Below, in pieces: positions 1-13,200 of a DNA stretch of 64,000 bases. How positions within the stretch are numbered: the first letter of the stretch is position 1; every line of letters starts with the position of its first letter. The translations under genes and the position numbers were made by a program. Origin of the DNA: Notospermus geniculatus (taxonomy: Eukaryota > Nemertea > Pilidiophora > Heteronemertea > Lineidae); assembly GCA_002633025.1 (NCBI GenBank), contig NMRB01000809.1, forward strand, positions 210,474-274,473. The letters are read 5' to 3'. Below the pieces are notes generated by a model. The model did no database searches. It saw only the letters and a list, made by a program, of their open reading frames with translations, and had not been told where the DNA came from.

Positions 1-254
1 ATGGAGAGCTGCACGTGCATGTTGTTCTGATGATCACTGAAGGTTAACAATTTCAAGACTGCATGAATATTATGTTGGTTGTGCAAATATGGTCACATCA
101 TGTTAATGGTACAGACTTCACACAAAAATCTGACCTCCAGCGTGAGGAAGGGATACTTACCGGTACTGAAACACTTTCAATTATGAAATTGAGTTTTAGT
201 TCAAATTACATGTAGGGTCGTATTTTAGAACGTTCCTTAACATTAAAGTCGACC

Positions 255-473
255 TTAAAGGAGCACGGTATTGGATCTGAAATGCGTTATTTGACTGCCG
301 ACGTAGAGGGAGCCACCTAGCGGCAGTACCGGTAACACAAACTACAAAAATGCATTACAAAATGTAGAGGAAATCGGGTCAACTCGCCAAGATACGTCGT
401 TGGTCCCTGGGTTGGAGAGTGGCACAGTGGCGCCGGCTGTTAAGAAAAAAGTGGCAATACCGTGCTCCTTTAA
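255..473. mobile_element. MITE, TTAAAGGAGCACGG ends, copy 1
   Basis: Terminal inverted repeats TTAAAGGAGCACGGTATTG and CAATACCGTGCTCCTTTAA bound a 219-bp noncoding insert. A second copy lies at 1441-1661. Superfamily unknown. Confidence 0.75.
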
Positions 474-604
474 GGCCATACCAATTTGATTGTTCGTTTA
501 ACGGATTGTTAGGCCATACATGATGGAGCATGAGGGCGAAAAAAAAAAGAAAAAAAAGTGCAAACCATAAGTTATGTGGTCACACAAGGGTGAGTGTGAA
601 GGTA

Positions 605-911
605 AATGAAATGGTCCATGGACCATGTGCTCACCCGTTTGACAGAGAGAGGCGTAATGACAGAGAGAGAGGTGTATGTCAGTTATGAGCAATCTGGGTC
701 AAGTCATTCCCAAGTTGTAGGACTTCAATGATTTTGTGGTTATGGCACCTGGCGGCCATATTGGATGTCCGATCGGGCCAAAATGTCACATGCACATAAA
801 CGTCATCTAGAGGGAGCCACATAGCACATTTGAGCGCTCTGGGTCAAGTCGTTCCTGAGTTATAGCACATTTGATGATTTTCGGGTTACGCCACCTGGCG
901 GCCATATTGGA
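605..911 (-). mobile_element. Helentron-like element fragment
   Basis: Begins with the family's palindromic end AAATGGTCCATGGACCAT and carries the internal phrase CGGCCATATTGGA. It breaks off at the assembly junction n912, so its other end is missing. Confidence 0.6.
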
Positions 912-938
912 NTACTGAAACACTTTCAATTATGAAAT

Positions 939-1373
939 GGGGTACCGGCAAACAAAAGGAGGCGCTGATCATCAACTCGGTTAAAACGCAGGTGCGCATG
1001 CCTTTGCGATTGTTGAACGTCATCAGCCGTCGTGCGTCATTCTGACGTTACAAAAACTGCGTCATTCACAACCCATGACGTCGACCATTCGCCTGTCGTT
1101 TACACTAAAATGGCCAACTTTATCGATTAAATTCATCATCTTCCCGCAGAGATTTTTGCTCAAAAGCCATAAGATATATTTTAGCAGTTCTGTACTTAAT
1201 GATATAAAATTAAAATCAGAAATCGAGTGCAATGTTTTAGTTATATTTGGCCTAAAAACAGGGTGTGCTATTCAGAATTAATTGGAAAATAACGTTAGCC
1301 TCACTTTCAATTACGCAGTTATGACCGAGTTGATAGTCAGCGCCGCGTCGCGGATTAGGTCTGCCGGTACCTC
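939..1373. mobile_element. Foldback insertion with visible empty site
   Basis: Ends GGGGTACCGGC and GCCGGTACCTC; inner arms GCGCTGATCATCAACTCGG and CCGAGTTGATAGTCAGCGC. The sequence at 171-200 is the same flank without the insert, so this is a real insertion into a duplicated stretch. The duplicated flank suggests an AT target duplication. Confidence 0.65.
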
Positions 1374-1400
1374 ATTGAGTTTTAGTTCAAATTACATGTA

Positions 1401-1736
1401 GGGTCGTATTTTAGAACGTTCCTTAACATTAAAGTCGACCTTAAAGGAGCACGGTATTGGATCTCAAATGCGTTATTTGACTGCCGACGTAGAGAGAGCC
1501 ACCTAGCGGCAGTACCGGTAACACAAACTACAAAAATGCATTACAAAATGTACGGAGGAAATCGGGTCAACTCGCCAAGATACGTCGTTGGTCCCTGGGT
1601 TGGAGAGTGGCACAGTGGCGCCGGCTGTTGAGAAAAAAGTGGCAACACCGTGCTCCTTTAAGTCTATTGTAAAACCATCGAGAACAATAGATTTAAGGTG
1701 GACCTTCATGTTAAGGAACGTTCTAAAATACGGCCC
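1401..1736. mobile_element. MITE, TTAAAGGAGCACGG ends, copy 2 with outer arms
   Basis: Same core as 255-473, enclosed in a further inverted repeat (TATTTTAGAACGTTCCTTAA / TTAAGGAACGTTCTAAAATA). The two copies share their left flank but part on the right. Confidence 0.7.
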
Positions 1737-2007
1737 GTAGTGTTGGAAATTAAAGTGAAGAGTACATGTGTCTATGGAATGAAAAATTGCTGCTTTGTAA
1801 ATTATGCTAATTTATACCAATTTCTTTTTTCGTTTATTTTGCTTACCAGGCATGCATATGATTTTGTTCGGAGATGATTTTTGTCCATCTTCAATTCAAG
1901 CAGAGCCCCTGGCATGCCTGGCTGTTTTGGACTGGTGTTTGGGATGTCGATCTTCAGCAGTCTCTTTAGCAATTGACACATTTCGAGGTACCGGGTATCT
2001 GAAATTC

Positions 2008-2387
2008 ACAAGCAATCTTTTTGAAGATCACAAGTGACCTCATTAGTAACAGGGTGTTGAAATGAACCTTACAAGCAATCTAGTTGTGAAGATCACAAGT
2101 GACCCCATTAGTAACGGGGTGTTCAAATGAACCTTACAAGCAATCTTTTTGAAGATCACAAGTGACCCCATTAGTAACTGGCTGTTGAAATGAACCTTAC
2201 AAGCAATCTTTTGGAAGATCACAAGTGACCCCATTAGTAACGGGGTGTTGAAATGAACCTTACAAGCAATCTTTGTGAAGATCACAAGTGACCCCATTAG
2301 TAACGGGGTGTTGAAATGAACCTTACAAGCAATCTTTGTGAAGATCACAAGTGACCCCATTAGTAACGGGGTGTTGAAATGAACCTT
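2008..2387. repeat. 63-bp minisatellite, six units
   Basis: Units begin ACAAGCAATCT at 2008, 2071, 2136, 2199, 2262 and 2325, with the body GATCACAAGTGACCCCATTA. Because 63 is divisible by three, the minus strand is open for about 105 codons with a 21-residue period; this is a by-product of the repeat, not a gene. Confidence 0.92.
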
Positions 2388-3145
2388 TTATCCTTTCATT
2401 TCTCTCAACCCAGAGGACTTGGAATGTCATGGTTGTCATCTGCTGATGATTGGCTTTCGTCTGCTGACGATTGGCTTTACTTTCATTTTACTTACAATTG
2501 GTACGGGTACAGCAAATGAATGAAACTCTGGTGATAGTTCACAAAAAATTCTATACCGGTAGCGTCTTATGAGCAGTTGCACCGGTGACATTCTTTGTGT
2601 CTTCAGCTGTTGCACTGAACTCAGAAAACTCCCGGAACAGGTGGAAATCGTTGTTGAATTCTGTAGTCAGAATGACCCAGTCTTTATAGATGCCCATCTG
2701 TCAGTGCCTAGTCTGACTTTATTATACCGTACATTGTTGTGTGGTTAAGGTCGATTTGTTGTTGATGTTCGAAGATAGAAAAAACATGACATGAATAAAG
2801 GCGAAATATACTGTGGCAGAAAAATGACTTGTTTGTTTCATCTAGGTACCAGTACCGGTAGGCCTATAGATACTTGTAGTACCGGTACTGTAAAGTGTTT
2901 TTCACATTGAACTGACCAAAGGTACTTGGCTGACCTCTTCTCACTAAACTGTAATGGCATGATCACAAATACCGGTAATAATGTTACACAACCCTCGGCA
3001 GGGCCCAGTGTCATTGCTGACCAGCTTTGGCTGACACCATGATAAAGAGCTACCGTATAGGCCTAATCTGTTTTCAAGTCAGTGTTGTGCAACACCACTA
3101 CCTCTTGGTAAATGTGATCTGGTCACATTCCTGAGTTCCACTAAG

Positions 3146-3176
3146 TACCGGTACCGGTACCGGTACCGGTACCTTA
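3146..3176. repeat. Simple repeat (GTACCG)n
   Basis: Five to six tandem TACCGG units, self-complementary. Short TACCGGTAC tracts are scattered through the whole window. Confidence 0.9.
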
Positions 3177-4210
3177 ATTTGGCCAGTTCAATGTGAAAAA
3201 CACTTTACTACCGGTACAAAACAAAAGCCCCAAAAAACGACAATACAATGTGAAACAATATAATCCAAGTCGACTCCGATATTTGCAAATTTTCAACCCT
3301 TCACCATTGTCCTCCTTCAGGCACTTCAAGTCAAAATCCCAGAAGTACATGTAAAAGGGATTCTGGTACATGTATTTTGATTTCAAAGTGCCTGAAGAAG
3401 ACTCCAGTGTGGGGTCAAAAATTTGCAATTATTGGAGACGACTTGGATTTTTGGTTATACTACTGGTACCATACATACGGGTACTGTAATATGGTACGGG
3501 TACCATAATATGGTACTGGTACAGGTACCGTAATATGGCAAAATGTCTTTCTTGTGGGGACCTGTGCGTGCAACCATGCTGGAAATGTCCGAACATTCAT
3601 TAGTTCAGATTCTGATGCCCAGGTACCATAGGTGATGAGGGCAGAAAGCATGTCCCCCAGTGGCCCCCTGGCCTGCTCTGAGAAAACCGAAAAATTTTGT
3701 ATAGGCCTACCGGAACNCGAAAAATTTTGTATACCGTACCGGAACTAAAAAAGGCCACGTCTCTTTCAATCTATAGTGTTTGTCATCTTGAATGCAGTTC
3801 CACTTCACAAATAATGGCATCTCCCTCTTCAATTTGAGAATTGGCCTCCCTTACCACCCCAAGACAACCTCGTACCCACTGCTCAACGAAGAGGAAGGGC
3901 AAAGTGGCGGAGGTGGAGATGGATCCAGTGCTACCGCCTGCAAACCAAAGAAACAAACAAAACTTGGCGTTTGCCTTTTGTTTTGTTGTGGTTTTTATCC
4001 TTTCCACCAGATGGCACTAGTGTGCGTTTAAAGGGCGAATCACGTGACTGGACAAGATGGCCTGATCGGGCTTTTGATCTTGATTTCTGCATAAACATCA
4101 CCGATTTTATCACCGTTTTCTCCCTTATTATGCCCCTACAAGCTGCACTACCTTGGGGTTTTCGAGATCTTATATCTTAGATGTAGAGGAGTACGATAGA
4201 CGTGGAAGAG

Positions 4211-4226
4211 ATGGCGAGCACGAATG
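4211..4226 (+). CDS. SNX29: SNX29 exon 1, start codon and MASTNG (predicted)
   Basis: ATG at 4211 opens MASTN plus one base, followed by donor GTAAAC at 4227. Exon 2 needs an upstream exon ending in phase 1, and this one does, giving MASTNG-ASSSS-MNERQGLL, close in spacing to the human N-terminus. The upstream 5' UTR is not defined. If this exon is wrong, the in-frame ATG at 5163 in exon 2 would serve as start. Confidence 0.6.
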
Positions 4227-7200
4227 GTAAACAGTGTGCTTTTGCGTCAGTCTGTCTGCAAACAACCAAACAGGCAAGCCAAGCTTGCAGTGCGTGCAGG
4301 TGGCTTCGCTTTTTAGGCCCAGGCCTGCTAGTCAAGTGCTGCTGCTATGATGGATGCCTGCTGCCACTGCACTGCCAGTGCCAGCTAGGCCTAGCTGCAT
4401 GCATGTGCCCCATGTGCCTGCTTGGATAATTTTTTTGATGCCCTGATGCTGATGCCCAGCTGGTCCATCCCCCATGCATGCATGGGAATAAGAAGTCCGG
4501 TTTACCGTCCGAAGGTTTTGAATAAATGATGAGGCATTTTTTAATTTTTCAATCATTATTCATTATTTCTTCGGGGATCATCGGGAAGGTCCGGCGAGTG
4601 TCGGCGATGTTCGTGACGCTCGGATTTAGTACGACTCGGCAAAAGTCGGAACTTGGATGGCGCCTGTTCAGTTCAGCTTCTCAAAAGGTTCGATTTACAA
4701 TCCCAACCCCCTAGACTTATGAAAACCCATCGAAAATGATGTTTACACTATTTACAATCTTCAAACATTGATTTATACTCCCGGGGCCCGTATGCATAAA
4801 GGTGGAATATTTCCAGGTTTAACTTAAGGCAATAACGTTAGGTTATACCTGGAATAAGCTTATTCCAGTTTTATGCGTACGGGCCCTGTAATATGATTTT
4901 TTCTCAGATAATGAAAATTTTCGAAAATAATGACTTTTTTGGCGGCAGCCATTTCGGTATGTGGGCGGTGGACCAGGCCTTTATATTCCCTCTTTTGGGC
5001 TATTTCTGTTTACGGTGGTATGGGGCCAAAGGCGCGATTGGGGGGGGGCAGCCACATGCCCCGTTTTCACTTGTCTTTATGGCTCAGGTTTTCAAAAAAA
5101 TCTAGAATAAATTGACTTACTTGTCACCATTGTGTTTCCCTTCAGGTGCCTCCTCTTCTTCCATGAATGAACGCCAAGGCCTCCTGAATCGTCTCCTTGA
5201 TGCTGTGAAACAGGTGAGACAATTGCAGCTGAACAGTTACCGGTGGAGGTAACATACATCAAGAATATATAAGTACCAAGAATGTACAACTCCGGATTGT
5301 GCCAAAAAATGAGTTTACTAATTTGCCTCTGGTGACCCTGTAACCGAAGGGATTTTAATTTGTGAAGGGTTATTGTGTAGAGAAGATCATTACGAACAAA
5401 ATGACACCTCCCGCAGTTATATGCACTCAGAAATAACCGAGGTACAGAGCAGTTTTGAATGGACCATATTTTCGACAAATTGATATTGTACTTGATCTCA
5501 GGGTCGGGCACTCTGACCTATAAAACAAATCCATGGTTTCACCAAAATTAAAAAAATTTTGTATGCCAGTAATATGTCTGTAACTTTACATAAGAATGTT
5601 GACGATATTCTAAATAATACAATTCAGTCAACAATCGTTAAATCTAAACATTGGTTATTTAATTAGAAGGCCTATAATTACCGTACGCTCTCTATTATCA
5701 GAAAAAGTAACCTAATGCCCACCCTTTTGATTGATTACTAAGTTGTACATTCTTGGTACTTATATATTCTTGCATACATGTATTATTCATTCAGTCTTGG
5801 GAGGATTGCTCAAAAACATCGAGTTCAAAAACCGTGTACTTTTTGCTGTCGGCATTAAAGTCTCAGAGTTTGCGATTGGGGATTGCAAGTGATCACCAGT
5901 AAGGCTTGTTGATTACTAGATGAATGGACTTCTTGGGAATGGCCTCTTGCAGCCAGTGTGTCCTTTCAATTTCTGAGCAGGCTTCTACATTCGCCACACA
6001 GCATCAACATGAGTTCCTGCAAATCGGTTTTCAGGTTGAGACAAACACAAGGCTTATTATACATGTAACCAGCTAGTGATCACTCTCTTTTCCACTGTTA
6101 GGCCAAGTAAAAAAATACTACTGGTAATGTTTATCGTCCCTGCCTGTGCCTAAAATCAGTGCCGTGCCTAAAAAATCTTTATTTTTTTAATTTTTGAATT
6201 TAGCACCAAAAAATCTCCAGTGCATCTTCTTCTCATGCAGTACTACAAATACATGTACAAGTGCAGTAGAACCCCACTTTTCACTATACAGTAGGCCTAA
6301 CGAGGTTAAACTGTAGTTTGTTCATCCTAAAAGTTCTACTCTGAAAACCACAATCAGTCATCTGGATGACAATATTTACAAGCGGTTGCACTGTTTATGC
6401 CCAGGCCAGAATAAAAAATAAAAATAAAAAGGTGCCCCCCCTTGATAATTGTGAGAAACCTCCTGGACGATAAACAAAAAGTTTTTATTTTACTTGGCCT
6501 TATATTAAAAGTGACATACCGGGTATATGATTTTTTTTAGTGTCAAGTACGATTTGGAGGAAAGAAGGAATTGGCTACAGATGTAGATAGCAGGTTTGTT
6601 ACTTATGTTTTGCATTCAGTTGTACATGTACCTGGGAGAATGCTGTAATTTGCCACAATGGTGTTCAGGTGCCGGTACCTTTACCGGGTCCATAATAATA
6701 ATTGTGACCTCCACAGCAAAACCAGTCACATGTCGCTCTTAGCTTGGCAGGTTGAGACCAAATGTTTGTCAGTTTCAATATTGTCTGTCTGTTATGAAAT
6801 CTGAAATAATCTATTTCTTCCATTCTCTCCTGGTGTCATCTTAGTTCGTTGCGGCTCACCTTCTGAGCGACATGCGACTGGTTTTGCTGTGGAGGGTCAC
6901 AATAGACTCTATCACTCCAAAAGAGTGCAGCACCTTACGGGGTACATGTACATGTAGCGTCATGACGTCCCGCACGTCATTTCTGAATGCCATGACGCGA
7001 CTCGAAAAAAATCCGGTTGTTTCAGCGATCATGACATCGTGACACAATCTGATTTTTTTTCGTCTCACCTCAAGACATCATGAAATGACGTGTGGGACGT
7101 CATGACGCTGACCCCGTCAGGTGCAGCGCTCTTTTGCAGTGATATCATCTATTGCTATTTTTAGCTCACCTGGGGTGAGCTATTGTCGTGGGTCAGCGTC

Positions 7201-10200
7201 CGTCGTCGTCGTGGTCCGTCGTCGTCGTCGTCGTCCGTTAGCAGGGCACGTTTCGTAACCGCTGGTGCTATTGATCTGAAACTTGGTACATATACAGGGT
7301 GGTCCATAAAAATGTGACACATTTTGTTTATCTGTCATTTCCACAAAAATTAAGTCTACCTCTTGATTTTCAGATGAGTTATAGAGTACAGCTATAAGTT
7401 TTATCTGTACCAGTATGGAGACGGGATATCAATTTTCAATGGCAGCGCGGACAAAAATCGTTGAACATTACTTTTGGACAAAATCTGTAATCTTGACCCA
7501 GACAAATTTTCGTCGTGACTTTCCTGGAAGGGAAATACCGTATCGGAATGCAATCAAACGCTTGTTGGAGAAGTTTTGAGACATTGGCAGTGTGACTAAC
7601 AACAATAAGAACCACAGTGGTCGACCTTTGTCCGCAAGAACCCCCGCACACGTCCAAGAGACATGTCAGGGAGAGTAATGAACAATTTCAACGTGGGAGT
7701 GGTAGCGGTGATTCAGCGGTGAGGAGCTTGGACCCAACATAATAGGGATGTTTCGCAAATCTGACGAAGCACGAAATGCGAAATTCAACTTCATTTCCAG
7801 GATCTAATGTATTTCTGAAGATGGTTAATTGGTACCACAATTGTCCTTGCTGCCAGTGTGTCTCTTAGCATACCACGTAAGACCGAGAGACGGTGCATTT
7901 TGAATTTTTAAATTTCCACTGCGTATGACCGAAGTCGATACAAAAGATAAATTTCAAAGTTAAATATACAATGTACACTGTAACTCTTATCGGTCTAACG
8001 TCATACGCACAAAGACGCTCTTGCAGCAGGCAATATTTGTGGTACCAACCATCTCCTGAAATACATTACGTCATTGAAGCGAGGTTCAATTTCGTATTTC
8101 GTACTTACATGTAGTGTTTCGTCGGGCTTGCGAAACACGCCTATTATCAATTATTGAAATAACTCAAAAACCGGTCCGTCTTTTCAAAAGTGCTTCTCAG
8201 GGCAAAAACTTATAGCCATGACCCACCTCTGGCTGAAAGGATTTTGAAAAATCTTAAGATTTGTAGAAATTATAAACAAACGCAATGTGTCACATTTTTA
8301 TGGACCACCCTGTATATNTGTTTCGTAACTGCTTGGGCTATTGACGTGAAACTTGGTACATATACACCCCTATGTCAGATGACCTATGACACCACTTTTC
8401 GGTCCGATTCAATTCTCCGCTTGGCCACCAGGTGGTCAAAACCAAAGCTCAAAGTCCAGTAACTCCTGAACTGTAACTGGATTGTCTCCAAATTTTTATC
8501 AGGTGCATCTAACGAGGATACATGACCCTGGAACATTTCGATTTAACAAAATTGTCATTTGTTTTTCTGGTACGTTCACCCAGGTGAGCACATGGTCCAT
8601 GGACCATTTCATTGTCTTCCTGGACCTACTGTATTTGGGGAATAGCTGTCGGCCTAGTCTGGATAAAAGATTGTTGGATTGGGAAGTCTGCACTGCTAGA
8701 TTTCCAGTTTCCGCCTGCATTTCTGTGATAATTTGGTAATAGACTCGGGCGTCTAATTAGCATTTCAAAGGCAGCAACATTCCCAACCTGAAGTGGTGAT
8801 AAAATTTATATTCTGTTTCCAGGGTTACATGTCTCTGTTCATCATGGGAAGTAGTTCTTCAACATGGGATGAGACATACCAAGAAAGCCCTGTCGACACT
8901 CAAGTAAGTGGCTTGTTATCAGTAGTAGAGTAGACCATCAAAGTTGACACATCAATAGCAGGCCTTGTCTTTTAAGGCGAGCAAAAAGTGCATGCACCTC
9001 GCAAACAATGGAAATTCTATTGTTTGCGAGGTGCATGCACTTTTTTGCTCGCCTTAAAAGACAAGGCCTGCAATAGCGTGTTCGATTACTTGCACCGCAC
9101 TTGGGGAAGCTCGAATATCGCGCATTGTGGAGTACATGTATGTGCAGTGAGGCCAAGTAAACGAACGATGTCGCGCCTGGTTTGAGTAAAGTGTCATGGC
9201 GTCTATGAAGGGCCAAGTAAACGAATTTTCCGGGGACGAATTATCCGGGGACGAATTTTCCTGTAACCCATTGTATACATGTAGAAGGCGCTGCGTAAGC
9301 AAAGTGGAAAAATTTGAAATTGGTGGAACAAAATTTTCGATGCGGAGGGTCTGGGAATGATGCGGACGTGGACAAGAAACAAATACTTTATTTTTTTGGC
9401 CTAAAGGAGTAAAAAAATATTTATGTTTTGACACTAACAGGGGTAAATCCTTTTTGGAATTGGAGTGGACTCCTCTTCTTTCACATTTCCTTCTCTTTTC
9501 GTTTTTCCAGGCAAGTGAGCGAAAGGGCCGGCCTGACCAAGATGACAGGTGTGCTGTCAGAGATAAAAAATATAGAAACAGAACCAGGTATAACAGCACA
9601 GATCTTACCTTTCTTGTCATGTGCTTATGAGTACATTTTCTAATGGAATTGTCCTTGATCGTACAAAGATGAACACTGCTGAGATAAACTGTTACAGTAG
9701 GCGTGCAGCTCTCATTTTTTCACATGCTTAGGTATAATCACCTAGATATGTGACCCTCCACCACAAAACCAGTTGGAAGTCGCACGGAAAATGAGCCTAC
9801 ATGTAAACATACTGAGATGACACCAAACGCCTATCTCCTGAAGGTTACCGTCCCCAAGATTCTACATTGTATGCCAGCTTGGAACGTGTGTACAAGAACA
9901 CGCTACCAGAGCGCGCAGAGACCCGTCCGTGCCAGCTTCCATTCCAAAGCAAAATGGGATAATTGGGTGATCACATGATCCGAGACGTCACACCACTCCG
10001 GATACAGGAGATAAAGAAAGAAATAGAATCACCCAGATTTCACAAAAATACTGAAATTGACAGATAATTCGGTCCCAACCGGCCAACCTCAGAGTGACTT
10101 CCTATTGGTTTTGTGGTGGAGTGTCACATATCTTTAAAAAATAACTGCGGGGTATTTTCTTGAATGTGCAATTAAAGTGAAGGGTGCATATATGTAGATA

Positions 10201-13200
10201 AACTCCCTATGCAGTTGTGTACCGTGGCCCCTTCGGTTTACCCGCTCTCCACCGAAGGAGATACGGTACACAACTGCATAGGGAGTTTTAATATGTAGAC
10301 AGGGGGCAACAGAGTGACCCAAAGCCCTTCAGGTAAAAGAAGATTCGATTCCATTGCTGGGTATTGCATTGTCTAGGTCACCATACTTCAGAGATTTTAT
10401 TGATTTATTCTTCAGCGTTTTGGCAATTTGTAAAGGAGTATCTGAACAAACATGAGCTACAGCGTTATGCCATGCTGAAACATATCAACACGGATGCTGG
10501 CAGAGGAAGATCATGGTTACGTTCAGCCTTCAATGAACATTCCTTAGAGAGATACATGCATATGATGATAGGAGATGATTCCTTGCTCGTGTAAGTACAT
10601 TTGTAGGCCCTAAGAATAACTATTGAAAAGTGCTAAATCTGAACTTTGATCGTGACAGGTGCTGGTATTTCTTCTACTAGGCAACACCCGCTCAGTGGGG
10701 GAACTGCTAAATTCATGTGAGCGCTTGAGGACGTAATGACTTTATACCCGTTCGAGTGGCATAATGACGTCATTTCGCCACATAACGTTGCTGACGTCAC
10801 GGATGACGCGGCAGAAATGTCGGTGACGTCATGACGTCAAAAGGCCTAAGCAGCAGTGTTATTTTCGTTAATATCTTGATATTTCGAAAACTATAAGTCA
10901 TATCAAAATTCAGGCTTCGTAAGGACACTTCCCAGGTCTGTCTGCATGTGCATACCAAGTTTGGCGGTGTTCCGTTCGTCAGTCTCAGAGAAAATTGCGA
11001 ACAAACAAAAACACAAACTCTTCTCAAATTTTAGTATGATGATATCACTCTTGATTCAGTGCTTCTATTTCAGCCAATATTATGAAGACTGGGCATTCCT
11101 CAGGGACCAAGAAAGAAGTAGCATGCTGCCCATGATGGCTGCCGGGCTGGGGTCCATCCTATTTGCTATCACGATAGACGATGCAGAACTGAATACGATT
11201 CGTCCCGCGCAGGGATTTCTGGATATCCAGTTCAATCAGAGCATGTCGCCAGTTGATGAAGAGGATCAGAAGCCAGTGATAGCAGGGGAAGGATCTGTTC
11301 ATGGTGAGAACATTACATACTTGTACCAGTCCTTGCCTTCTGGAGTTGCACATTAGATAGATCCAGAATAGTTGTATTTCTACCAGTAGGCGGCACAGTA
11401 TTCGTGCACCTGGGCCAAATTTGTGAAGATTGTTTTACAACAAAACAGGTATTGGTTTACATCTTGGGAAGATAAAGTTATAAAGGCAGTGTTCAAGCCA
11501 GAAATTTTTCCAAACAGGGTGGGATGACTGCATTTTCCTATGATTTTAAGGCCCTGGATTTTCAAACAGGGTGGGAGTGAAATTCAAACAGGGTGGTGTA
11601 ATAGAAAATGCATTGCAAGTTACATTTTTAAACAGGGTGGTAAAAATTTGAACAGGGTGGTAAAATGACCTCTGAATTTTGCACAGAGTGGTACCGCCCT
11701 GTTTAAAAGGCCTGGCGAGAACACTGTAAAGGGTTGAATGTAGTTGTTCATACTCAGCCTTATGGCTGTGGCTGAACTGTTAGGACATGTATATTTACTG
11801 TGGATGTGAGGAAACGGGCGCGATAGGGCCGAGCCCGCCACACGCTCCTGAAGTATCGGCCAGGAGCGTTTCAAAAAACGTCCGAAGAAGCCGTCACCGG
11901 TGCAATTTCTGAAAGCTGGGTCGCCAAGGGTCCTAAACCTGGGTTCAGATTTGCTCTAACACGATGTTTCCGCAGAACGACATAAGGACGTGGACTACAT
12001 GGGAGGCGGCATAAAGTGATTCAAATCGACAAATTATTGATTGCCGATCGTCTTAGCGATCGCAATAATGATCAATATGCTGTTGGTCCAAAAACATCTT
12101 CCAAACATCATCCAAGAGTGGTATGTACAACCACATGCCCCGTTTTCACTTATCTTTATGGCTCAGGTTTTCAAAAAAATCTAGAATAAATTGACTTACT
12201 TGTCACCATTGTGTTTCCCTTCAGGTGCCTCCTCTTCTTCCATGAATGAACGCCAAGGACTCCTGAATCGTCTCCTTGATGCTGTGAAACAGGTGAGACA
12301 ATTGCAGCTGAACAGTTACCAGTGGAGGTAACATACATGTACATGTATTATTCAGTCTTGGGAGGATTGCTCAAAAACATCGAGTTCAAAAACCGTGTAC
12401 TTTTTGCTGTCGGCATTAAAGTCTCAGAGTTTGTGATTGGGGATTGCAAGTGATCACCAGTAGGGCTTGTTGATTACCGTACTAGATGAATGGACTTCTT
12501 GGGAATGGCCTCTTGCAGCCAGTGTGTCCTTTTAATTTCTGAGCAGGCTTCTACATTCGCCACACAGCATCAACATGAGTTCCTGCAAATCGGTTTTCAG
12601 CTTGAGACAAACACAAGGCTTATTATACATGTAACCAGCTAGTGATCACTCTCTTTTCCACTGTTAGGCCAAGTAAAAAAATACATGTACTAATGTTTAT
12701 CGTCCCTGCCCGTGCCTAAAATCAGTGCCGTGCCTAAAAAATTTTTATGTTTAATTTTTGAATTTAGCACCAAAAAATCTCCAGTGCATCTTCTTCTCAT
12801 GCAGTACTACAAATACAAGTGCAGTAGAACCCCACTTTTCAATACAGTAGGCCTAACGAGGTTAAACTGTAGTTTGTTCATCCTAAAAGTTCTACTCTGA
12901 AAACCACAATCAGTCATCTGGATGACAATACATGTATTTGCAAGCGGTTGCACTGTTTATGCCCAGGCCAGAATAAAAAATAAAAAGGTGCCCCCCCTTG
13001 CCAATTGTGAGAAACCTCCTGGACGATAAACAAAAAGTTTTTTTTTACTTGGCCTTATATTAAAAGTGACATACCGGGTATATGATTTTTTTTAGTGTCA
13101 AGTACGATTTGGAGGAAAGAAGGAATTGGCTACAGATGTAGATAGCAGGTTTGTTACTTATGATTTGCATTCAGTTGTACCTGGGAGAATGCTGTAATTT

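Noticed and set aside
2043-2360. 105-codon repetitive protein on minus strand
   Set aside because: Product of a 63-bp tandem repeat staying in frame; no start context or homology.
5092-5511. 139-codon minus-strand ORF
   Set aside because: Antisense to SNX29 exon 2 and the MITE at 5259.
9054-9620. 188-codon minus-strand ORF across SNX29 exon 5
   Set aside because: Antisense shadow of exon and hairpin sequence; no homology.
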